A stretch of DNA of 64,000 nt from Ashinkailepas kermadecensis (lineage: Eukaryota; Arthropoda; Thecostraca; Neolepadidae), in the NCBI GenBank assembly GCA_034440615.1, contig JAOTOM010004625.1:222501-286500 (forward strand). The letters run 5' to 3'. Under the pieces are notes generated by a model that saw only the letters and a list, made by a program, of their open reading frames with translations, did no database searches and was not told the DNA's origin. Below are positions 48,426-58,624 of the stretch, one piece after another. Within the stretch, counting starts at the first letter, position 1; every line of letters starts with the position of its first letter. Position numbers and translations under genes: made by a program.

Positions 48426-51400
48426 TGCAACTGAAAGTTGTGCACGGTGATCACCCATTCTGCAAGTAACAATTTGGTAGTGTGCATACTATCGCTCATG
48501 AGCTAGAGCTGTCCCGGTCACTTCAAGTGCACGATGACTTTCAACTTGACCTTGAGCGTTGAACCAATATGACTGAAAGTTGTGCACAGTGATCAGCTCC
48601 ATGACAATGACGATTAAAAGGATTGATGTGCCTTAGTTAGGGAGCTATGACTGTCCCCATCATTCTAGGACAATTTTGACCTTCATGATTGACCTTGACC
48701 TGCTGCAACGTGCGACGAAAAGATGCACAATGCCAGGTGCTGTCCGTAAATACCATTTGTGTGTGCATCGGTCCCGTATGTCAGGAGGCGCAACCGATCC
48801 CGTAACTTTTAATGCATCTGACCTTTGTAATTGACCTTGACCTAATGAAGAATGCAACTGAAAGTTGTGTACGGTGATCACCTCCTCTGCTAGTAGCAAT
48901 TTGGTACTGTGCATACTATCGCTAATGAGCTAGATCTGTCCCGTTCATTTCAAGTGCACTATGACCTTCACCTTGACCTCGATTAGTCTAAAAATATGAC
49001 TAAGGGTTGCGCACAGTGGTCAGCTTCCTGACAATGACAATTATATGGATTGATGTGTGTTAGCTGGAGATCTATGACTGTCCCCATCATTCTAGGCTAA
49101 TTTTGACCTTCATGATTGACCTTGACCTGCTGCAACGTGCGACGAAAAGATGCGCAATGCCAGGTGCTGTCCGTCAATACCCCTTTTGTGCACATCGGTC
49201 CCACATGTCAGAAGGCACAGCCGTTCCCGAAGATTTTAATGCATTCTGACCTTTGTAATTGACCTTGACCTAATGAAGTATACAACTGAAAGTTGTGCAC
49301 GGTGATCACCTATGCTGCAAATAACAATTTGGTAGTGTGCATGCAATCGCTCATGAGCTTGGGCTGTCCCGGTCATTTCAAGTGCACTGTGACCTTCACC
49401 TTGACCTCGATTGGTCTAAAAATATGACTAAAAGTTGTGCACAGTGGTCAGCTTCCTGACTGACAATTATATGGATTGATGTGCCTTAGCTGGAGATCTA
49501 TGACTGTCCCCATCATTCTAGAACATCTTTGACCTTGATGATTGACCTTGACCTGCCGCAATGTACGATGAAAAGATGCACACCGGCAGGTGCTGTCGGT
49601 CAATACCCATTTTGTGTGCGTCGATCCCATATGTCGGGAGGCGCAACCGTTCCCGTAGGTTTTAATGCATTCTGAGCTTTGTAATTGACCTTGACCTAAT
49701 GAAGTATGCAACTGAAAGTTGTGCACGGTGATCACCTATTCTGCAAGTAACAATTTGGTAGTGTGCATGCTATCGCTCATGAGTTAGAGCTGTCCCGGTC
49801 ATTTCAAGTGCACTCTGACCTTCAACTTGACATTCAGCGGTCTAAAAATATGACTGAAGGTTGGGCACAGTAGTCAGTTCCATGACAATGACGATTACAA
49901 GGATTGATGTGCCTTAGCTGGGGAGCTATGACTGTCCCCATCATTTTAGGATATTTTTTACCTTCATCATTGACCTTGACCTGCCACAATGTGGGATAAA
50001 AAGATGCACACCGCCAGGTGCTGTCCGTCAATACCATTTTTGTGCGCATCCGTCCCATATGTCAGGAGGCACAACCGTTCCCGTAGGTTTTAATGCATTC
50101 TGACCTTTGTAATTGACCTTGACCTAATGAAGTATGCAACTGAAAGTTGTGCACGGTGATAACCTATTCTGCAAGTAACAATTTGGTAGTGTGCATACTA
50201 TCGCTTATGAGCTAGAGCTGTCCCGGTCATTTGAAGTGCACTGTGACCTTAACCTTGACCTGGAGCGGTCTAAAAATACGACTAAAAGCTGCGCACGATG
50301 GTCAACCTCCTGAGAATGGCGATTACAAGGATTGATGTGCCTTAGCTGGAGATCTATGACTGTCCCCATCATTCTAGGACATTTTGACCTTGATGATTGA
50401 CCTTGACCTGCCGCAATGTGCGATGAAATGATGCGCACCGCCAGGTGCTGTCCGTTAATACCCTCTTTGTGCGCATCGGTCCCATATTTCAGGAGGCACA
50501 ACCGTTCCCGTAGGTTTTAGTGCATTCTGACCTTTGTACTTGACCTTGACCTAATGAAGTATGCAACTGAAAGTTGTGCACGGTGATAACCTATTCTGCA
50601 AGTAACAATTTGGTAGTGTGCATACTCTCGCTCATGAGCTTGGGCTGTCCCGGTCATTTCAAGTGCACTGTGACCTTCACCTTGACCTCGATTGGTCTAA
50701 AAATATGACTAAAAGTTGCGCACAGTGGTCAGCTTCCTGACAATGACAATTATATGGATTGATGTGCCTTAGCTGGAGATCTATGACTGTCCCCATCATT
50801 CTAGAACATCTTTGACCTTGATGATTGACCTTGACCTGCCGCAATGTACGATGAAAAGATGCACACCGGCAGGTGCTGTCGGTCAATACCCATTTTGTGT
50901 GCGTCGATCCCATATGTCGGGAGGCGCAACCGTTCCCGTAGGTTTTAATGTATTCTGACCTTTGTAATTGACCTTGACCTAATGAAGTATGCAACTGAAA
51001 GTTGTGCACGGTGATCACCTATTCTGCAAGTAACAATTTGGTAGTGTGCATGCTATCGCTCATGAGCTAGAGCTGTCCCGGTCATTTCAAGTGCACTCTG
51101 ACCTTCAACTTGACATTCAGCGGTCTAAAATTATGACTGAAGGTTGGGCACAGTAGTCAGTTCCATGACAATGACGATTACAAGGATTGATGTGCCTTAG
51201 CTGGGGAGCTATGACTGTCCCCATCATTTTAGGATATTTTTTACCTTCATCATTGACCTTGACCTGCCACAATGTGGGATGAAAAGATGCACACCGCCAG
51301 GTGCTGTCCGTCAATACCATTTTTGTGCGCATCGGTCCCATATGTCAGGAGGCACAACCGTTCCCGTAGGTTTTAATGCATTCTGACCTTTGTAATTGAC

Positions 51401-52780
51401 CTTGACCTAATGAAGTATGCAACTGAAAGTTGTTCACGGTGATCACCTATTCTGCAAGTAACAATTTGGTAGTGTGCATACTATCGCTTATGAGCTAGAG
51501 CTGTCCCGGTCATTTGAAGTGCACTGTGACCTTAGCCTTGACCTGGAGCGGTCTAAAAATGCGACTAAAAGCTGCGCACGATGGTCAGTCTCCTGAGAAT
51601 GACGATTCCATGGATTGATGTGCCTTAGCTGGGGAGTTATGACTGTCCCCATCACTCTATGACATTTTGACCTTCATGATCGACCTTGACCTGCCGCAAT
51701 GTGCGATGAAATGATGCGCACCACCAGGTGCTGTCCGTCGATACCCTTTTTGTGCGCATCGGTCCCATATGTCAGGAGGCACAACCGTTCCCGTAGGTTT
51801 TAGTGCATTCTGACCTTTGTACTTGACCTTGACCTAATGAAGTATGCAACTGAAAGTTGTGCACGGTGATAACCTATTCTGCAAGTAACAATTTGGTAGT
51901 GTGCATACTATCGCTTATGAGCTAGAGCTGTCCCGGTCATTTGAAGTGCACTGTGACCTTAACCTTGACCTGGAGCGGTCTAAAAATACGACTAAAAGCT
52001 GCGCACGATGGTCAACCTCCTGAGAATGGCGATTACAAGGATTGATGTGCCTTAGCTGGAGATCTATGACTGTCCCCATCATTCTAGGACATTTTGACCT
52101 TGATGATTGACCTTGACCTGCCGCAATGTGCGATGAAATGATGCGCACCGCCAGGTGCTGTCCGTTAATACCCTCTTTGTGCGCATCGGTCCCATATTTC
52201 AGGAGGCACAACCGTTCCCGTAGGTTTTAGTGCATTCTGACCTTTGTACTTGACCTTGACCTTATGAAGTATGCAACTGAAAGTTGTGCATGGTGATAAC
52301 CTATTCTGCAAGTAACAATTTGGTAGTGTGCATACTCTCGCTCATGAGCTAGAGCTGTCCCTGTCATTTCAAGTGAACTATGACCTTCAACTTGACCTTG
52401 AGCGGTCTAAAAAATATGACTAAAAGTTGTGCACAGTGGTCAGCTCCATGACAATGACGATTACAAGGATAGATATTTCTTAGCTGGGGAGCTATGACTG
52501 TCCCCATCATTCTATGACATCTTTGACCTTTACGATTGACCTTGACCTGCCGCAATGTGCGACGAAATGATGCACACCGCCAGGTGCTGTCCGTCAATGC
52601 CCTTTTTGTGCGCAACGGTCGCATATATCAGGAGGCTTAACCGTTCCCGTAGTTTTTAATGCATTCTGACCTTTGTAATTGACCGTGACCCAATGAAGTA
52701 TGCAACTGAAAGTTGTGCACGGTGATCACCTCTTCTGCTAGTAACAATTTGGTAGTGTGCATGTCATCGTGCATGAGCTA
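48426..52780 (-). repeat. Right arm: inverted ~428-bp monomer array with higher-order repeats
   Basis: About ten monomers in reverse orientation. Blocks recur at 1,283 bp (three monomers; e.g. 49,834-50,058 against 51,117-51,341) and 1,710 bp (four monomers; 50,205-50,501 against 51,915-52,211 give identical 98-codon translations). Confidence 0.9.
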
Positions 52781-53124
52781 TAGCTGTCCCCGTCATTCTA
52801 AGTTATTTTTGACCTTGACATTTGACCCGGATCGAAGTAAAGTTATGATTAAAAGTTGCGCGTTGTAATGGGCTATCTGAAAATAGCGACTGCATGTATG
52901 TTCTCGCCTTCATTTGTAAGTTCGAGCTGTCCCGCTGGTTGACCTTGACATTTTATTATGTCGAGGTCAAACGGTTGCAGTTAACGCAAAACGAAGTTCA
53001 GATTCGTAAACAGCGAGGTCGGTTTGACCATGGACGATAATTTGGGTGCAATCGGTTGTGTGGGCTGAATACGAATATGAATACGTGTGCCAACTTTACG
53101 GACGTTACCATATGTTGCTGTTAG

Positions 53125-53296
53125 CCATAGGCGCGCCCAGGGGGCCTCCTCCAGCGGTGAAAGTTGTGTGTTCACTATTAAAAGTATCGGGTTCTCTATC
53201 CAAAAGTGCTCAACCATGGTACTTTACGGAATTCCTGGGTGGGCCCTTCAGTTGACCCTGTCCCACCCATTTTTTTAGACGTTCCTACGCCTATGG
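53125..53296. mobile_element. Small MITE beside the foldback right end
   Basis: 172 bp with inverted ends CCATAGGCG and CGCCTATGG; possible 5-bp flank GTTAG/GTTGG. It lies 19 bp from the foldback terminus. Confidence 0.55.
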
Positions 53297-53505
53297 TTGG
53301 TGCTGCACAAGCAATATCAAAAGTACTCGAGCCTCCAGCCCCATCATCACGGGTTAGGTTATAGATGTACATTTTCAAGTTCACCACAGGTGTTCTGCAG
53401 AGCATAAAGACATAAAGACATAAAAGATCAGTGCAACTATCAGCCACAAGGGCCCTTCTTGGTTGCACTCTGTACACTGAACCAGTTGTCCATCAAATGT
53501 GTTGA

Positions 53506-54201
53506 TCAACTCTCCCTGGAATACAGAAAAACAAGCCCCCTATTCTTATAATGATTGTCTATGCTGTTCTTAAAGATGTTCAGTGTGTTGCTACTGACAA
53601 TGGTTTCTGGCAGCTGGTTCCAGTGTTCTACTACCCTGTTGGTGAAGAAGGACTGTCTTAACCGTGTCCTGCTGTGATTAACTTTAATTTTGAATTGATG
53701 ACCTCTAATTGCATCATTTCTGTTAAATTCAAACAGTTCCCTGAGATAACCCTGTTCCTGACCATGAACAAATTTAAAGACCTCGATGAGATCTCCTCTC
53801 AGCCTTCTATATCTAAGTGAAAACATATTCAATTTCTTCAATCTTTCCTCATATGCCAGGTTGCCCATACCATTCACCATTTGTGTTGCCCTCTTTTGCA
53901 CTCTCTCTAAAAGCCAACAATCTTTTTCATAACTAGGGGACCAAGCTTGGACACAATATTCCAGATGTGGCCTGACATATGCACAATAAAGCTTCCTGAT
54001 GACTTCCTCACTTTTGTATGATACATTCCTATTTATTGTCCCAAGCATTCTTAGTGCCTTCTTCCTGGCTTCTTTGGTCTGTTCTGATGCCCCCAATTTT
54101 GTGTTAAAAATAACACCTAAGTCCTTCTCCTGCTGAGTCACAGATAGTACTTGGCCACCCATCAAGTATGGAGCCTTGATATGCTGCCTACCTACATGCA
54201 T
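53506..54201 (-). pseudogene. LINE ORF2 C-terminal domain
   Basis: 231 codons: KDLGVIFNTKLGASEQ, YCAYVRPHLEYCVQAWSP, LERVQKRATQM and NRVVEHWNQLPETIV, the standard CR1/jockey-type C-terminal motifs after the RT thumb. The stop precedes the 8-bp repeat tail by ~80 bp. Confidence 0.87.
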
Positions 54202-54674
54202 GATTTTGCACTTATCAAAATTAAATTTAATTTGCCACTTTTCGGACCACTCACAAGCTCGTCTAAGTCTTTCTGCAGCAAGACCTGCTCATTGTGCCCT
54301 GTTATTGCCCTAAAGACCTTCAAATCATCTGCAAATTTCAAAACCTTACTGCTTAGGCCACTTTCAATGTTATTTACAAACATAATGCACAATAGTGGTC
54401 CCAGTACTGACCCTTGGGGGACTTCACTAAGAACATTTTGCCATGATGATTTTGTACCATTTAGCATCACTCTCTGCTGTCTATCTGAAAGCCACAACCC
54501 TATCCATTTTAGGATGTTACCCACAATACCATGGGCCTGAAGCTGCATCATTAACCGTTTATGAGGTACCCTGTCAAAGGCCTTGCTAAAGTCAAGATAT
54601 GCTACATCAACCTGATTTCCCGTATCAAATTGTTCTGTAGCAAAATTAAAAAGTCCAAGAGATTTGTGAGACAC
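54192..54674 (-). pseudogene. LINE ORF2 reverse transcriptase, catalytic part
   Basis: 160 codons with AYLDFSKAFDRVPHKRL (first catalytic Asp), EVPQGSVLGPLLCIMFVNNI and the KFADDLKVF box (FADD instead of the commoner YADD). A frame change near 54,195 leads to the C-terminal segment. Confidence 0.88.
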
Positions 54675-55339
54675 GATCGCCCTTTTCTAAACCCATGTTG
54701 AGTATCTTGAATCACTCTGTTTCCTTCCAGAAAACTAACTATTTTATCCTTGATAATTGATTCAAGTACCTTGCAGACTAGTGATGTGAGGCTTACTGGC
54801 TTATAGTTTTCAACTTTCCCTCTTTCTCCTTTCTTGAAAATAGGAACTACATTTGCCATTTTCCAATCGGTTGGAATTTCATTTTGTGAAACTGAGCTAC
54901 AAAATATTATACTGAGTGGAATTGCCAATTCTTTTTCAGCTTCCCGCAATACCCTAGCATAGATTCCATCAGGTCCTGCTGCCTTGTTTGGCTTTATTTT
55001 CCTGACATAATTCAAAACAACATCACTGTCAATGAAATCAACATCATGTAACTGATCACCTGTTGCTGGGCTGTGGTTCACAGTTGGCAGATTTGTCACA
55101 TCCTCCAATGTAAACACTGATTTAAACTGCTTGCTCAATTCCTCAACCATCTCACTATCCTCACTCAATATAATCCCATCTACTTCCAGTGGACCAATTG
55201 TGCTTGAAACTTTACTTAGTTTGTAGAAACTAAAGAACTTTTGACTGTCCCCATTACAGTTCCTAGCCAAATCCAATTCTTTTGCTCGCTTTGCTGCTCT
55301 GGTTTTCTGTTTCACAGTGTCTCTAGCTTTTTGATACAA
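54602..55339 (-). pseudogene. LINE ORF2 reverse transcriptase, fingers/palm part
   Basis: 245 codons with KIKPNKAAGPDGIYARVL, VVPIFKKGERGKVENYKPVS and QHGFRKGRSCLTNLLDF, the first RT blocks. Frame shifts near 54,610-54,670 into the next segment. Confidence 0.87.
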
Positions 55340-55444
55340 CCTTAGATTTACTATATTTTAAGCTTCCTTAAATACTCTAAATGCATCTTTCTTAGCCTTA
55401 ATTGCTTTTGTCAAATCTGGTGTAAGCCATGCTGGCTTTCCTAC

Positions 55445-56308
55445 TCATCTTTTGTGCCTTTGCTTTTGGGGGACATGTCTAATCTGAATTTCCCTCAAGT
55501 AAGATTTGAACTTTTTCCACATTGCACAGGCATTTAAATCGGATAATTCTTCTTCCCATTTTATGGCACTTAAAGATGCTCTCATGCAGTCAAAGTCTGC
55601 CCTGTTAAAATTTCGAACCTTTGCCAAATTATCCTTGATTGTCCCTGCTACATGTGCCTTGAATCTCACTATGTTATGGTCACTTCTTCCCAGAGTTTCT
55701 CCTACAGTCAAGTCTTGAACTAAATCACTTAAATCCGAGAAGACAAGGTCCAAGAATGAGCCCTGCCTAGTTGGTTCTGTTACAAACTGGTGTAAGAACA
55801 GGTCCTCTTCAAGGCATTTCCTAAACAGTTTACATGCTGGGGAGCCAACACCAACATTTTCATATCCTTTTAGATTAAAGTCACCAAGAATAAGGCATTT
55901 CCTCTGAAAGTTTCTACTGATTTCCTCACAAATCACCTTATCAAGCTCCAGTTGCTGAGAATGTGGCAAGGTTCCTGATCGGTACAAAGCTCCTATTCTC
56001 AGTTTATTGCTGTTGCCTTTTCCCACAGAAACATCAAGCCAAATGGACTCCACAGACACATTTTTTACCCCATCTGCTACTTTTTGAGAACTGAATAAGC
56101 TATTCACATAGAGCATTACACCACCCCCTTTCACTGCTGGACCCCTATTGCATGAAAACATATTGTATCCCTGGATCTCATAGTCCTGCAAGTTATCCCC
56201 AAAATACCCCTCACTGACCCATGCCTCAGTAATGCAAACAAAATTCGATTCCTCATCAGCAACATAACACTTGAACTCGTCAAAATTTGGATCGAATACT
56301 CTGAGCAT
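55445..56308 (-). pseudogene. LINE ORF2 endonuclease domain
   Basis: 287 codons. NFVCITEAWVSEG, KGGGVMLYVNSLF, CLILGDFNLKGYE, GSFLDLVFSDLSDLV and LGRSDHNIVRF are the ordered motifs of the LINE apurinic/apyrimidinic endonuclease, with the catalytic GDFN and SDH boxes intact. The frame ends at a stop before the RT part, where an intact element would read through. Confidence 0.87.
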
Positions 56309-56514
56309 TAAGCATCATACACTTAAGAAATGTTCCATAACCATCTTTGTTTTTTTTTCATGCTGAGTAGCTCTATCATCTCTGGATGAGCTACCACTCT
56401 GCCCCCTTGATCTACTGCCATCTCTATTTGCCGACTGTGAGGTTCTATTGCCTATGCTGTCACTATTGGCATATTCATGAGAAGGTAATGCCACTTCTTC
56501 CCTCCCCACCCCAT

Positions 56515-56680
56515 TATCTAGTTTCCCTGAAGGACATGTTCATACACTTTACTTAACACTTGCACCCCCTTCTCGGAGAAGTGCAGGCCATCCCTTTGAT
56601 AGAGGTCCCATGAACCATGAACCACCAAAGAGCAGCTCCAACATTGGGCTGGCTGATCAAAACCTATCTTTCAAACCTGA
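56515..56680 (-). pseudogene. LINE ORF1 C-terminus with SGNH/esterase motif
   Basis: The minus-strand frame reads WDLYQRDGLHFSEKGVQVLS, the D-x-x-H catalytic block (DGLHFSEKG) of the SGNH/GDSL-type esterase domain that CR1-group LINEs carry in ORF1. Only the end of the domain is present. Confidence 0.7.
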
Positions 56681-56689
56681 GTGCTAGCT

Positions 56690-57055
56690 ATTTTCATGCA
56701 TGCCACTCTGGCTTGTCCACATTCTTGTTTCCAAATTGTTATTAGTAGCATGACAGATTGTCATACTTTTATCTCAAACTCAATAGTTCAACGTATCTGC
56801 CGATAGGTGGCAACTCTTTCGCCTTGAACGGTGAATAGGCGTGAGAAATTGGCACCGCCATGCAACATAGCAGTTGAATGCGTCGTAAAGGAACCAAAGA
56901 TAACAGCATGCTAGCAACGGCCACTATCTTCCAACTGAGCTGTCAGTTCGACGCATGTATCGGCAGGTACTGCTATGAAGACTCTGGCAAACATCCGTGC
57001 CGTCTGGAGGTTTACAGGAAGATGGTGCGAGGGCTAAGCTTTGGCTTCACTCCAT
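56690..57055. other. Unassigned DNA between LINE and gag relic
   Basis: No recognised feature. Confidence 0.4.
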
Positions 57056-57059
57056 TGTT

Positions 57060-57470
57060 CGGTGAGGAATGTAGCGAGTGCTAGGGGGGAGGGAGGGTGG
57101 GATTTTGGAAGTGAGAGGGTTGTTAAGTTTTGTGAAACGCAGGTGTTGGCGTGCTGCGGTGTGTGGTACACTCTGTGCTGCCGTATACCGGCACACTTCC
57201 CCTCGAATGCCCACTTGGGGCAGCCGGGGTCGATGGCGCGGAATGCGGCCCATCGCAGGCTGTACACCTTTCGGTCGATGTGCAGTCAAACGTCGAGTGG
57301 TGGGCTGCACACCGGCCGCAGCGTGGCCCAGGTGATGTGCCCGCATGTTCGCCGTGGCCGCAGCGCATACAGCAGTGGTAGCGTAGTGGGAAAGACACGT
57401 AGTGACGTACGTCGCACTGCTTCTCGTGTATGAGTACGTGTGGTGGAAGCTGTTGTGTTCAAAACCAGCA
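57060..57470 (-). pseudogene. Retrotransposon gag-like zinc-knuckle relic
   Basis: Minus-strand frames contain CMRCGHGEHAG, CGRCAAHHSTFDC and CTACDGPH, then in another frame AIDPGCPKWAFEGKCAGIR. Consecutive CCHC-like knuckles followed by a CP-W segment are typical of ORF1/gag of jockey- or I-type LINEs. A frameshift separates the last two parts, so it is a relic. Confidence 0.55.
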
Positions 57471-57474
57471 CTAT

Positions 57475-58339
57475 GTGAGTGGGTCTTGCCTCCCGTCTGA
57501 TGTGGTCTACTGTTGCTGTGGCGTCGAGGAGAGCTGTGGCGACGAGCAGTGTTGCTGTGTCGGCAAGTGCAATCTTATCCAGCTCTGAACGAAAATGTAG
57601 CCCCTGCTAGTGTTGAGTGTGCGGTGTAGTGTAAGCGAACAGCACCGCTTGTTGAACAGCACTGTGTCCGGGGCGAGTAGCGTTCGTATATGGGCGCTGT
57701 TCTGTGTGTGCGATGATGCGGGTGGTATGCCGAGTAATGGTGAAGTGTGATGTGTTCAGGATGTGGTGCAGTGTTTGTGCGAGTGAAGGAAGACTCCTGT
57801 GGTGGTGTACTGCGGCTGTGTTGATCGATAGCGCTAGCTCAGAGAAGCGCATTACAATAGCGCGTCACGATCGCCGAGTATGACATCCTGCACTTCCAAA
57901 ACAACCAGACATGCTAGTAGGCAGTGGACTTGTTCTGCTTGCCCGTTATCCGTTCTGCATGTCCGGTGCATACAAATATGTTGAAAATTGCAAGCACGAG
58001 GGCCTAATGCTTTATTAGGACACATGGAATATTCAACGGCACTTCCGGCGACCTTGCAGTCACCGCTCAACCAAAGATCGGTCAACAAAACATGCAAAGA
58101 CGTTCATCAGAAACAAAACGGGAGATTGGAATGACATTCTTTCTTCCTATTCGCCCGTTCCATTTCCAATCGAGACGCACATGCTGTTACGAGCCCTTCG
58201 AACCAGGCACACATCACAAACCCACTCGCAATACCAAGGCTGAATCGAGAGCGTGTGCACCAGCTGTGACGTCACCACGGTCCGGCTCCGTTGTCCAACA
58301 AGCGAGCGACAAGCGACACACGAAGCATCGGAGCAAAAA
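57475..58339. other. 3' flank of RPA70
   Basis: The minus strand has AATAAA at 58,016-58,011, ~325 bp after the RPA70 stop, a plausible polyadenylation signal. Otherwise GTGT-rich DNA (57,600-57,830) with no recognised gene. Confidence 0.45.
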
Positions 58340-58624
58340 CTAGTCGACGCTCATCTTGACGCTGTCCAACGAGCCGCCCATGGCGACGATCTCCTCCTGG
58401 AGCCGGCGGTTGTGCGCCTCCAGATCGCTGGCCACAGATGACACCGCCGAGACCACGATGCGCATGCGCGACTCGTCGTTGTACGTCTCCATCTTGGCGC
58501 GCAGCTTCATGTTGAACTGCTTGAAGTTGGCGCGGCCGAACACCTGCTGGAAGGCCTCGGCGTCGCTGTCGCGCAGACGTCCCAGCTCGTCTGCGGCCAC
58601 GCCCAGCACCACCTCGGCCGTCTC
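58340..58624 (-). CDS. RPA1: RPA70 final exon (DBD-C C-terminus, heterotrimer contact)
   Basis: 95 codons including the stop: ETAEVVLGVAADELGRL, FQQVFGRANFKQFNMKLR, AKMETYNDESRMRIVV, ending in a helix at LDSVKMSVD*. This is the C-terminal end of the largest subunit of replication protein A, where the DBD-C OB-fold finishes and the three-helix bundle contacts RPA32 and RPA14. KMETYNDESR is almost invariant in RPA70 proteins. Acceptor GGCCGCAG|GAG joins the preceding CFQ|GTACGT donor in phase 0. Part of the same gene as the exon at 60,737-62,166. Confidence 0.96.
   Translation of the reverse strand, partial: ETAEVVLGVAADELGRLRDSDAEAFQQVFGRANFKQFNMKLRAKMETYNDESRMRIVVSAVSSVASDLEAHNRRLQEEIVAMGGSLDSVKMSVD

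Larger units (their letters stand above)
45281..53106. mobile_element. Giant foldback element with satellite-like inverted arms
   Basis: Left end AACGTCCGTAAAGTTGGCAC is repeated inverted at the right end (complement at 53,087-53,106). The outer ~330 bp of both ends are over 90% alike by eye, then both arms turn into arrays of ~428-bp monomers in opposite orientation: left arm 45,281-48,182, spacer 48,183-48,425 (itself a GGAGGCCCC minisatellite), right arm 48,426-53,106. Total 7.8 kb. No transposase frame is present, so it would be non-autonomous. The structure resembles Foldback/Galileo-type elements, in which long inverted repeats are made of tandem subrepeats; membership of that group is not shown. 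No convincing target duplication was seen. Confidence 0.85.
53398..56680 (-). mobile_element. CR1-like LINE, 5'-truncated and frame-disrupted
   Basis: About 3.3 kb on the minus strand with, in order, the end of an ORF1 esterase-like domain, an apurinic endonuclease, a reverse transcriptase and a C-terminal domain. The 3' end carries a tail of 8-bp repeats (TTTATGTC three times, 53,403-53,426), typical of CR1-group LINEs, which lack poly(A). At least three frame breaks in ORF2 make this copy dead, but motifs are crisp, so it is a fairly young insertion. Confidence 0.88.
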
